Source: JACVRW01 sp052038485 | Lineage (GTDB): Bacteria > Actinomycetota > Thermoleophilia > Solirubrobacterales > Thermoleophilaceae | Reading direction: 5' to 3' | Length of the DNA: 22,400 bases | NCBI GenBank assembly: GCA_052038485.1 | Contig: JBQGCL010000055.1 | Coordinates: 1 to 22,400 of the forward strand | Shown here: one piece after another, positions 1 through 7,335 of the stretch | Numbering within the stretch: the first letter of the stretch is position 1 | How the letters are laid out: every line of letters starts with the position of its first letter | Notes under the pieces: generated by a model | Seen by the model: only the letters and a program-made list of their open reading frames with translations | The model's database searches: none | What the model was told of the DNA's origin: nothing | Translations under genes and position numbers: made by a program

Positions 1-923
1 GCTCCGCCCGATGCCTTCAGCATCGCCAGCGTCTTGGATTCGATCTGGCGCACTCGCTCGCGGGTTACTCCGACCTCGTGGCCGATGTCCTCCAGGGTCA
101 TCGGGCCCTTGTCGCCCAGGCCGTAGCGCAGCTCGATCACGCGGCGTTCGCGCCAGGGCAGCGAGTCGAGCACCTGCTGCAGGTCCGCGTCCCGGATTCG
201 GTTGGCCACCACCTCGAGCGGGCGGTCGCCGGCCTCGTCGGAGATGAAGTCGCCCAGCGAGGCGTCGCCTTCCTCCCCGCCCACCGGCGCCTCCAGGGAG
301 ACCGGCTCCTGGCCGAGCTTCAGGATCTCCTCGACCTTCTTCGGCGTCATCTCCACCAGCTCGGCGATCTCCTCGAACGTCGGCTCGCGGTTGTTCTGCT
401 GCATCAGCGACCGCTTCGCGCGCGCCACCCGGTTCATCCGCTCCACCATGTGCACCGGGATCCGGATCGTCCTCGACTGGTCCGCCAGCGCTCGCGTGAT
501 CGCCTGCCGGATCCACCAGGTCGCGTAGGTCGAGAACTTGAAGCCGCGCCGCCAGTCGAACTTCTCGACCGCCCGGATCAGCCCGAGGTTGCCCTCCTGG
601 ATCAGGTCGAGCAGCGTCAGGCCGCGACCGGTGTAGCGCTTCGCGATCGAGACCACCAGCCGCAGGTTCGCCTCGATCAGCGCGTTCTTGGCCGACATGT
701 CGTTCTGCTCGATGCGCTTCGCCAGCCGCACCTCGTCCTCGCGCGTGAGCAGCGGCACCCGCCCGATCGACCGCAGGTACAGCCGGACGGCGTCCTCGGC
801 CCCCTGCTCCGGCGGCGCCACGGGCACGCCAGCGGTGACGGGGCCGCCGACCTCGTCGTACAGGTCCTCCTCGGACTCCTCCTCCTCGGGGGCGTCGAAG
901 CCCTCGAGCTTTTCTTCGCTCAT
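1..923 (-). CDS. rpoD: Primary-type RNA polymerase sigma-70 factor (3' end cut off)
   Basis: Directs core RNA polymerase to housekeeping promoters. About 307 codons lie in the window and the C-terminal few residues run off the left edge. The protein starts MSEEKLEGFD with an acidic stretch of about 40 residues. Region 1.2 follows (DAVRLYLRSIGRVPLLT), then region 2 with the core-binding and -10 segment (RFx-type DLIQEGNLGLIRAVEKFD, FSTYATWWIRQAI), region 3, and region 4 with the -35 helix-turn-helix (EDIGHEVGVTRERVRQIE) near the truncated end. The ATG at 923 overlaps the dnaG stop as ATGA, so translation is probably coupled to the primase gene, a classic pairing for the primary sigma. There is no region 1.1 and no long N-terminal extension, so the complete protein would be only about 320 residues. 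A group 2 sigma is possible, but the dnaG linkage favours the principal one. Confidence 0.96.
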   Translation of the reverse strand, partial: MSEEKLEGFDAPEEEESEEDLYDEVGGPVTAGVPVAPPEQGAEDAVRLYLRSIGRVPLLTREDEVRLAKRIEQNDMSAKNALIEANLRLVVSIAKRYTGRGLTLLDLIQEGNLGLIRAVEKFDWRRGFKFSTYATWWIRQAITRALADQSRTIRIPVHMVERMNRVARAKRSLMQQNNREPTFEEIAELVEMTPKKVEEILKLGQEPVSLEAPVGGEEGDASLGDFISDEAGDRPLEVVANRIRDADLQQVLDSLPWRERRVIELRYGLGDKGPMTLEDIGHEVGVTRERVRQIESKTLAMLKASGG

Positions 924-2692
924 GCCGTCTGCCCCATTACCTCGTCCAGCTCGCCGCGAACCTGCTGCTCGGCCTTGGCCAGCTCGCTCTGGCGCGCGTG
1001 GTCGCCCGCCTGGGCGGCGCGCCGGATCTCACGCTCGATGCGGCGCTTCTCGAGCTGGAGGATGCTCATGCGCAGCACGGACTCCGAGCTCGCCGGCTGC
1101 TCCTGCGCCGCCAGCGCCACGTCGGTCACGAGCGCGGCCAGCGCCGGCTCGTCCACCGACAGCTCGACCAGCGGGTCCTCGAAGTGCTCGGCGAGGTGCT
1201 CGCGCGCACGGCGGGTGGCGTCGGACGAGAGCTGGTCGTCGGTCGGGCGCGACAGGTACTCGCGGCCCAGGTCGCCGCTCGCCAGGCAACGCGTCAGGAA
1301 CTCGCGCTCCGCGCGGAACGCGATCTCGCCCGCGGACGCGCCGGCCGGGAGCACCGGGCCGGAGTCCGCGGTGGGGCGCGCGAAGCGCGGCGCGGGCTGG
1401 GAGCTGAGGGCGAGGGTCAGCGAGGGCACGGGCACGTCGAGCCGATCCGCTACCTCGCGGACCAGCTCATCCCGCATAGCCGTCCTCTCGGATGTCGCAG
1501 CGATCAACCCGCGCGCCTCCTCCAAAGCCTTGTCCCTACCGGTGGGAGTACCGAGTTCTGCATCGGCAAGAACCCGCCGAACTTGAAATTGGATCAGTGC
1601 GAGTGCCCCGTCCAACCGCTTGCTAAAGGCCTCCGCACCGTCGGCAGCGAGGATATCGGCCGGATCGGTGCCCTCCGGCATCTCGACCGCCCTCAGCTCG
1701 AGCTCGCGCTCCTGCGCCAGCCTGGCGGCGCGCAGCATCGCCTCCTGCCCCGACCGGTCCGCGTCGAGAGCGAGCACCACGACCGGCGCCGCACGCCCCA
1801 GCTCGGCCATCTGCTCGGCGGTCAGCGCCGTGCCCATGATCGCCACGGACTCGCGGATACCCGCCTGGTGGAGCGCCAGCACGTCGGTATAACCCTCCAC
1901 CACCACGATCCGACCGCTGCGGGCCGCGTGGGCGCGCGCCTGGTCGATCCCGAACAGCTGGCGGCCCTTGTGGTAGATCTCGTTCTCCGAGGTGTTCAGG
2001 TACTTCGGCGTCTGGTCGTCCCGCATCGCCCGCGCCCCGAAGCCCAGCACCCGCCCGCGCGCGTCCGCCAGCGGGAACATGATCCGGCCGCGGAAGCGGT
2101 CGTAGAGCCCGCCCCGGTCGCCGCGCTGGGCCAGTCCGGAGGCCACCAGCTCGGGCGGCGAGAATCCGTCGCGCTGCGCCCCGACCAGGACCCGGTCCCA
2201 CGCGCTCGGCGAGTAGCCCACGCGGAACTCGCGCAGTACCTCCTCCCGAAGCCCGCGCCCGCTCAGGTAGTCACGCGCCTTGGCGGCCTCGTTCGACTCC
2301 CACAGGAACTTCGCGTAGAACGTCGCCGTCCGGTCGACCAGCTTCATCAGCCGCTCCTTGCGACGCCGGCGCTGCTCGGCCTGCGGATCCTCGTTCTCGC
2401 GCTGCAGCTCCACGCCGTAGCGCTCCGCCAGCCGCTCCACCGCCTCGGGGAAGTCGAGCCCCTCGGTCTGCTCCACGAACCCGATCGCGTCCCCCTTGGC
2501 CTGGCAGCCGAAGCAGTAGAAGAGCTTCTCCTCGGCGTTGACCGAGAACGAGGGGGTGCGCTCGTCGTGGAACGGGCACAGCCCGGTCCAGCGCGACCCC
2601 ACGCGGCGCAGGTCGGTCTTCTCCGAGACCAGCCCGACCATGTCGATCGCGTCGCGCAGCCGGTCGATCGAATCACGTGTGAACAGCGCCAT
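920..2692 (-). CDS. dnaG: DNA primase
   Basis: Synthesises RNA primers for replication and works with the replicative helicase. The 590 residues match the family length. The N-terminal CHC2 zinc finger is visible with ligands C39, H42, C60 and C63 (LCPFHDERTPSF ... YCFGCQAKGD). The catalytic TOPRIM core shows E266 in VVVEGYTDVLAL and the metal-binding D310/D312 in LALDADRSG. The region from about residue 455 to the end is helical, charged and poorly conserved, as expected for the helicase-interacting domain. The ATG at 2692 is preceded by an AGGGG ribosome-binding site and lies only 2 bases after the dgt stop. The 3' end overlaps the rpoD start. This is the macromolecular-synthesis type of arrangement that links priming and transcription initiation. 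Confidence 0.97.
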   Translation of the reverse strand: MALFTRDSIDRLRDAIDMVGLVSEKTDLRRVGSRWTGLCPFHDERTPSFSVNAEEKLFYCFGCQAKGDAIGFVEQTEGLDFPEAVERLAERYGVELQRENEDPQAEQRRRRKERLMKLVDRTATFYAKFLWESNEAAKARDYLSGRGLREEVLREFRVGYSPSAWDRVLVGAQRDGFSPPELVASGLAQRGDRGGLYDRFRGRIMFPLADARGRVLGFGARAMRDDQTPKYLNTSENEIYHKGRQLFGIDQARAHAARSGRIVVVEGYTDVLALHQAGIRESVAIMGTALTAEQMAELGRAAPVVVLALDADRSGQEAMLRAARLAQERELELRAVEMPEGTDPADILAADGAEAFSKRLDGALALIQFQVRRVLADAELGTPTGRDKALEEARGLIAATSERTAMRDELVREVADRLDVPVPSLTLALSSQPAPRFARPTADSGPVLPAGASAGEIAFRAEREFLTRCLASGDLGREYLSRPTDDQLSSDATRRAREHLAEHFEDPLVELSVDEPALAALVTDVALAAQEQPASSESVLRMSILQLEKRRIEREIRRAAQAGDHARQSELAKAEQQVRGELDEVMGQTA

Positions 2693-2694
2693 GC

Positions 2695-3678
2695 TCAGAA
2701 CCCCTGCGGCAGCGACAGGTCCTCGAACGTCTTGATCGCGAAGCGGTCGGTCATGCCGGCGAGCCAGTCCACCACGCGCTGCTCGGGCGTGGCGTCAGGA
2801 GTCAGGGGCGGCGGCGGGTGCGCCACGTAGTTGTCGAACAGCGCGCGCATCATGCGCTCGATGCGCGGCTTCTGGAGCTGCGCGTCCGGCCCGAGGTAGA
2901 CCCGCTCGAACATGAACTCCCGCAGGCGAAGCATCGCGCCGCCGACTTCCTCCCCCTGCACGATGTCGCCGGCCTCCTCGGAGCGGTCGAGCACGTCCAC
3001 GACCAGGGTCTCGATCCGCTCCGACCCCGTCGCCCCGAGCAGCTCGACCTCGGCGCCGGGAAGCTCGTCGAAGCTGAGCACCCCGGCGCGGATCGCGTCG
3101 TCGATGTCGTGGTTGATGTAGGCGATCCGGTCGACCAGCTTGAGGATGCGCCCCTCCTGCGTGGCGGGCCGGTCGGGGCCGGTGTGGTGCAGGATCCCGT
3201 CGCGCACCTGCTCGGTCAGGTTGAGCCGCTCGATCTCGTCGACCATCCGCAGCGAGTGCTCGTTGTGGCGGAACGCGTGTCCCCAGCGCTCGCGCACGCA
3301 GTCGTCCAGCACGCCCTCGCCCACGTGCCCGAACGGCGGGTGCCCGAGGTCGTGACCGAGACCGATCGCCTCGGTCAGGTCCTCGTTGAGCCCGAGCGCT
3401 CGCGCCACGTTGCGCGCGATCCCGCAGGTCTCGAGCGTGTGGGTGAGCCGGGTCCGGTAGTGGTCGCCCTCGGGGGCGATGAACACCTGCGTCTTGTGCT
3501 TCAGCCGCCGGAAGGCCTTCGAGTGGACGATCCGGTCGCGGTCACGCTGGAACGGCGTGCGGTGGTCGGAGTCCGGCTCCTCGCGCAGGCGGCGGGCCGG
3601 GTAGGACGGGGTCGCGAGCGGCGAGTGACGCGCCTCGTCGGCGCGCTCGATCCGCTCGCGGAAGGATGCGCGGGCCAG
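2695..3678 (-). CDS. dgt: dGTPase-like HD-domain dNTP triphosphohydrolase, probable CTG (or ATC) start
   Basis: Hydrolyses dNTPs to deoxynucleoside and triphosphate, so it can trim nucleotide pools. The HD-domain metal signature is clear: the His of RTRLTHTLE, the HD pair in GLGHDLGHPPFGH, and the distal Asp in LVDRIAYINHDIDD. The first in-frame ATG/GTG/TTG is a GTG at 3486, which would give 263 residues. It would cut away the conserved N-terminal block that is plainly encoded upstream, FQRDRDRIVHSKAFRRLKHK followed by TQVF. The frame stays open up to the ppdK stop TAG at 3697-3699, with no ATG, GTG or TTG in between. The likely initiators are therefore CTG at 3678 (327 residues, beginning MARASFRERIE) or ATC at 3687 (330 residues). 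No good ribosome-binding site is seen at either. The gene shares frame with ppdK, separated by that single stop, and ends 2 bases before dnaG. Function is well supported; the exact start is uncertain. Confidence 0.9.
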   Translation of the reverse strand: MARASFRERIERADEARHSPLATPSYPARRLREEPDSDHRTPFQRDRDRIVHSKAFRRLKHKTQVFIAPEGDHYRTRLTHTLETCGIARNVARALGLNEDLTEAIGLGHDLGHPPFGHVGEGVLDDCVRERWGHAFRHNEHSLRMVDEIERLNLTEQVRDGILHHTGPDRPATQEGRILKLVDRIAYINHDIDDAIRAGVLSFDELPGAEVELLGATGSERIETLVVDVLDRSEEAGDIVQGEEVGGAMLRLREFMFERVYLGPDAQLQKPRIERMMRALFDNYVAHPPPPLTPDATPEQRVVDWLAGMTDRFAIKTFEDLSLPQGF

Positions 3679-3696
3679 CTTCGTGATGAGGCGAGG

Positions 3697-6321
3697 CTAG
3701 CTCAGCGCGGCCTGGGCAGCGGCTACGCGCGCGATCGGCACTCGGTAAGGGGAGCAGCTGACGTAGTCGAGGCCGGCCAGCTGGAAGAACTCGATTGAGT
3801 CGGGGTCGCCTCCGTGCTCGCCGCAGATGCCCAGCTGAAGGCCCGGATGTGACTCGCGGCCCACCCACGCCGCCAGCCGCACCAGCCAGCCGACGCCCGG
3901 CTTGTCGATCGTCTCGAACGGGCTGCGGTCGAGCACCTTACGTTCCATGTAGCGCGTGAGGAAACGCCCCTCCACGTCGTCGCGCGAGAACCCGAGCGCC
4001 GTCTGGGTCAGATCGTTGGTGCCGAACGAGAAGAAATCGGCGTGCTCGGCGATCCGGTCGGCCACGAAGCAGGCCCGCGGCAGCTCGATCATCGTGCCGA
4101 TCGAGAGGTCCATCCCTTTGCCGCCCTCCTCCTCGACGATCCCCTCGACCAGCTCGCGCATCAGCTCGAGCTCCTTCTCGTAGGCCACCAGCGGGATCAT
4201 CAGCTCGACGTGCGGCGGCTCGGAGACCGCCAGCGCCGCCCGCACGATCGCGCGCACCTGCATCTCGTAGACCTCGGGGTGCAGCACCCCGAGCCTCACT
4301 CCACGCGTACCGAGCATCGGGTTGGTCTCGGCCAGCGAGTGGATGCGGTCGAGCGTGTGCTCGAGCGCCTCGAGGTCCGGTGACCCCTCCATCCGCGCGT
4401 GCTCGACCTGCTGGGCGACCTCCTCGGCCTGCGGCAGGAACTCGTGCAGCGGCGGGTCGAGCAGCCGGATCGTGACCGGCAGCCCGCTCATCTGGTCGAA
4501 CAGCCCCTCGAAGTCGGCCTGCTGGAGCGGCAGCAGCTCGTCGAGCGCCTTGCGCCGGTCGTCCTCGGACTCGGCCATGATCATCGCGCGCATCTTGGGC
4601 TGGCGGTCTGCGGCCATGAACATGTGCTCGGTCCGGCACAGCCCGACTCCGCCGGCGCCGAACTCGCGCGCCTTGGCGGCGTCCTCGGGCGTGTCGGCGT
4701 TGGCGCGCACGCCCAGCGTCCTGATCTCGTCGGCCCAGCCGAGCACGGTCTCGAAGTAGTCCGATACCTCGGGCTCCTCGAGCTCGACGTCGTCCGCCGT
4801 CACGAGGCCGGCCGAGCCGTCGATCGCGATCAGGTCGCCCTCGGACAGGACGGTCTCCCCCGCCTTCACGGTCTTGGCGTGCAGGTCGACCTCGAGCGCG
4901 GACGCGCCCGACACGCACGGCTTGCCCATCCCGCGCGCCACCAGCGCGGCGTGGCTGGCCTTGCCGCCCTCGGCGGTGAGGATGCCCTTGGCGGCGTGGA
5001 AGCCGGCCACGTCGTCGGCCTCGGTGAACGGTCGCACGAGGATCACGTCCCGCCCGTCGGCCCCGGCGTCGACGGCATCCTGCGCCGTGAACACGATCGC
5101 GCCCTTGGCGGCGCCCGGCGAGGCGGCCACCCCCTCCGCCAGCACGTCGAACTTCGCGTTGCGGGCGAAGGCCGGGTGCAGCAGCGCGTCGAGCTTGCCG
5201 GGGTCGATCGTCGCGATCGCGTCGGGGCGGTCGAGCAGCCCCTCCTCCACCGCGTCGACCGCGAACCGCACGGCCGCCTGGGCGGGCCGCTTCGCGCTGC
5301 GCGTCTGGAGCATGAACAGGGTGCCCTCTTCCACGGTGAACTCCGTGTCCTGCATGTCCTTGTAGTGCGACTCGAGCGTGCCGAGGATCTCCATCAGCTC
5401 GGCGTACGCCTTGGGCATCGAGTCGCGCATCTCGTGGATGTCGAGCGGAGTGCGCACGCCGCTGACGACGTCCTCGCCCTGCGCGTTCGGCAGGAAGTCG
5501 CCCGACGGCGTCGGCTCGCCGGTGATCTCGTCGCGCGAGAAGGCGACGCCCGAGCACGAGCTCTCGCCACGGTTGCCGTACACCATCTGCTGGACGTTGA
5601 CCGCCGTGCCCCACTCGTCCGGAATGTGGTTGATGCGGCGGTAGTGCACGGCCCGGTCGCCCAGCCACGAGTCGAACACCGCCCGGATCGCCTGGGTGAG
5701 CTGCTCGCGCGGCTCCTGCGGGAACCCCTCACCGGTCTCGTCCTCGAATACCTGCTTGAAGCGCTCCGTGAGCGCCTTCAGCGCGTCGACGTCGAGCTCC
5801 ACGTCCTGCTTGACGCCGGCCTCGGTCTTGGCCTCCTTGATCAGGTCCTCGTAGCGCTCGCCGGGGATGCCGCGGCAGACGTTGCCGAACATCTGCACGA
5901 AGCGCCTGTACGAGTCCCAGGCGAACCGGTCGTCGCCGAGGCCGACGACCGACTCGTCGTTCAGCCCCAGGTTCAGGACCGTGTCCATCATGCCCGGCAT
6001 CGAGTCGCGCGCCCCGCTGCGCACCGACACGAGCAGCGGATCGCGGGCGTCGCCGAGCGACTTGCCGGCCTGCTCCTCGAGACGGTCGAGCGCCTCGTCG
6101 ACCTGCTCGTCGAGCCCCTCCGGGAACGACCGGTCGGCCTGCATGTAAGCCACGCACGCCTCGGTCGTGATCGTGAAGCCGGCCGGGACGCGGTCGGCGC
6201 CGAGCACGCGCGTCATCTCCGCGACGTTCGCGCCCTTGCCGCCGAGCAGCTCGCGCATGTCGCGAGATCCCTCGGCGAAGTCGTAGACGAGCTTCGTCCC
6301 GGCGGCGGCCTTCAACTCCAC
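3697..6321 (-). CDS. ppdK: Pyruvate, phosphate dikinase
   Basis: Interconverts pyruvate + ATP + Pi and PEP + AMP + PPi in the cytoplasm, serving gluconeogenesis or PPi-driven glycolysis. From the GTG at 6321 the product is 874 residues, the normal family length, and begins MELKAAAGTKLVYDFAEGSR before the conserved RELLGGKGANVAEM. The frame extends further upstream, but that part only mirrors recO. Domains in order: N-terminal ATP-grasp (to about residue 340), phosphohistidine domain with catalytic H457 in GGKASHAALVARGMGK, and C-terminal PEP/pyruvate barrel with GLCRTEHMF, SFGTNDLTQTALG and catalytic C833 in GICGEHGGDP. Both catalytic residues fall at the positions expected from the well-studied clostridial enzyme. 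The residue two before His is Ala455, where the family usually has the Thr phosphorylated by the PDRP regulator. The start is 14 bases after the recO stop; the ribosome-binding site is weak. Confidence 0.97.
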   Translation of the reverse strand: MELKAAAGTKLVYDFAEGSRDMRELLGGKGANVAEMTRVLGADRVPAGFTITTEACVAYMQADRSFPEGLDEQVDEALDRLEEQAGKSLGDARDPLLVSVRSGARDSMPGMMDTVLNLGLNDESVVGLGDDRFAWDSYRRFVQMFGNVCRGIPGERYEDLIKEAKTEAGVKQDVELDVDALKALTERFKQVFEDETGEGFPQEPREQLTQAIRAVFDSWLGDRAVHYRRINHIPDEWGTAVNVQQMVYGNRGESSCSGVAFSRDEITGEPTPSGDFLPNAQGEDVVSGVRTPLDIHEMRDSMPKAYAELMEILGTLESHYKDMQDTEFTVEEGTLFMLQTRSAKRPAQAAVRFAVDAVEEGLLDRPDAIATIDPGKLDALLHPAFARNAKFDVLAEGVAASPGAAKGAIVFTAQDAVDAGADGRDVILVRPFTEADDVAGFHAAKGILTAEGGKASHAALVARGMGKPCVSGASALEVDLHAKTVKAGETVLSEGDLIAIDGSAGLVTADDVELEEPEVSDYFETVLGWADEIRTLGVRANADTPEDAAKAREFGAGGVGLCRTEHMFMAADRQPKMRAMIMAESEDDRRKALDELLPLQQADFEGLFDQMSGLPVTIRLLDPPLHEFLPQAEEVAQQVEHARMEGSPDLEALEHTLDRIHSLAETNPMLGTRGVRLGVLHPEVYEMQVRAIVRAALAVSEPPHVELMIPLVAYEKELELMRELVEGIVEEEGGKGMDLSIGTMIELPRACFVADRIAEHADFFSFGTNDLTQTALGFSRDDVEGRFLTRYMERKVLDRSPFETIDKPGVGWLVRLAAWVGRESHPGLQLGICGEHGGDPDSIEFFQLAGLDYVSCSPYRVPIARVAAAQAALS

Positions 6322-6335
6322 CCCGTCAGTATGCC

Positions 6336-7052
6336 TTAGGAGACCCGCGCCAACCGAACGTGAGCGTGGTACTCGAGCGTCTCCGTAATCGCGCGATCGG
6401 ACTGAGCAAGCGCCTGTTCGGACGCCTGCGGCGCTTCGGCGAGCGGCTTGGCGAGGGCGGTGACGAGAAAACGGTGGGCCTCCTCGGAGAGCGGGAACGA
6501 GCCCGCCTCGCAGCCGGCGCAGACGACCCCGCCGGCGCTCGGCGAGAAGCCACCCAGGTGCTCGGCCTCGCCGCAGGCGGCGCACGAGGCCAGCTCGGGC
6601 GCGAAGCCCGCCGCCAGCAGCAGCTTGAGGCGGAAGGCGAGCGCCTGGGCGCGGCCGGCGGCCTCGGCGCTCTGGTCGAGCAGGCCCAGCTCGTGGCAGA
6701 GCAGGTTGTAGGCGGGCCGGTTGGACTCGCTCGAGTCGAGCAGCCTCAGCACCGCCTCGCAGGCCTGCGTGCCGCGCTCGAGCGAGGCGCGCCGCTCGCG
6801 CAGGGAGGCGTGGGCGTTGACGGTGTCGGCCTGGCTGACCGTGCAGAGCTCGCCGCGGCCCTGGTGCAGCACCAGCCGCACCCGGCTGAGCGGCTCCAGC
6901 CGGCCCCCCATGCGGGACTTGACGCGCCGTACGCCCTTCGCCACTGCGCCGACGCGCCCGTGGTCGGGCGTGTAGAGATGCAGCACCCGATCCGCCTCTC
7001 CGTAGCGGATGGTGCGCAGCACGATTGCTTCGGTTTTGAAGGAACGGGGCAG
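6336..7052 (-). CDS. recO: DNA repair protein RecO, probable CTG start
   Basis: RecF-pathway mediator that loads RecA onto SSB-coated single strands and anneals DNA. It has the N-terminal OB-fold (IVLRTIRYGEADRVLHLY, HGRVGAVAKGVRR), a helical middle, and a four-cysteine zinc-binding segment (SCAACGEAEH ... VVCAGCEAG) typical of Gram-positive and actinobacterial RecO. The only in-frame ATG/GTG/TTG near the front is GTG 7022 (228 residues). It lies inside the first beta strand and removes the usual SFKTEAI lead-in, which is encoded just upstream. A TAG at 7056-7058 closes the frame, leaving CTG 7052 (238 residues, MPRSFKTEAIVLR) as the best initiator. ATC 7025 and GTG 7022 are alternatives. It is probably the first gene of the recO-ppdK-dgt-dnaG-rpoD group and is divergent from the glutaredoxin gene. 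Confidence 0.92.
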   Translation of the reverse strand: MPRSFKTEAIVLRTIRYGEADRVLHLYTPDHGRVGAVAKGVRRVKSRMGGRLEPLSRVRLVLHQGRGELCTVSQADTVNAHASLRERRASLERGTQACEAVLRLLDSSESNRPAYNLLCHELGLLDQSAEAAGRAQALAFRLKLLLAAGFAPELASCAACGEAEHLGGFSPSAGGVVCAGCEAGSFPLSEEAHRFLVTALAKPLAEAPQASEQALAQSDRAITETLEYHAHVRLARVS

Positions 7053-7062
7053 TACCTAAACT
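7036..7062 (+). promoter_or_regulatory. Candidate promoter for glutaredoxin-P450
   Basis: TTGAAG at 7036-7041 and TAAACT at 7057-7062 are separated by 15 bases, which is shorter than ideal. The predicted transcript start is about 7069, only a few bases before the ATG at 7072. No Shine-Dalgarno sequence is evident there, so the mRNA would be almost leaderless. The site overlaps the 5' end of recO on the other strand. This is pattern matching only. Confidence 0.35.
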
Positions 7063-7071
7063 CTGAACGGG

Positions 7072-7335
7072 ATGGCGGACGCAAACGGGGTGATCGTCTA
7101 CACGACCGAGCCGTGCGGCTTCTGCCGCCAGGCCAAGGCGCTGCTGGAGGCGCGCGGGGTCGGGTACGCCGAGGTCAACCTCGCCAAGGACCCGGTCGGC
7201 CGGGCCGACCTGGTCGCGCTCACCGGGCAGATGACCTTTCCCCAGATCGTCGTCGGCACGCGCGCCATCGGCGGCTTCCGCGAGCTGCTCGAGGCCGACC
7301 GCTCCGGCACGCTCGACGACCTGCTCGCGGCGTGA
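7072..7335 (+). CDS. Glutaredoxin-family thiol oxidoreductase
   Basis: Small 87-residue thioredoxin-fold protein expected to reduce disulfides or mixed thiols in the cytoplasm. The dithiol active site is C15-G-F-C18 in TTEPCGFCRQAK. The cis-proline loop is present (TFPQIVVG), as is the GG turn before the last helix (AIGGFRELLE). CGFC resembles the grxC/mycoredoxin-like class rather than thioredoxin (CGPC). The ATG at 7072 has no clear ribosome-binding site and may be leaderless. The stop overlaps the P450 start as GTGA, so the two genes should be co-translated. That makes a role linked to the P450 plausible but unproven. In an organism using mycothiol the partner thiol could differ from glutathione; the sequence does not decide this. 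Confidence 0.9.
   Translation: MADANGVIVYTTEPCGFCRQAKALLEARGVGYAEVNLAKDPVGRADLVALTGQMTFPQIVVGTRAIGGFRELLEADRSGTLDDLLAA

Noticed and set aside
4399..6339. 646-codon plus-strand frame within ppdK, and a similar 610-codon frame at 998-2830 over dnaG
   Set aside because: Both are antisense shadows of strongly conserved genes, made only of biased residues.
6322..6585. N-terminal extension of ppdK by 88 codons
   Set aside because: It overlaps recO on the same strand in another frame, reads as Arg-rich shadow sequence, and PPDK homology begins at the GTG at 6321.
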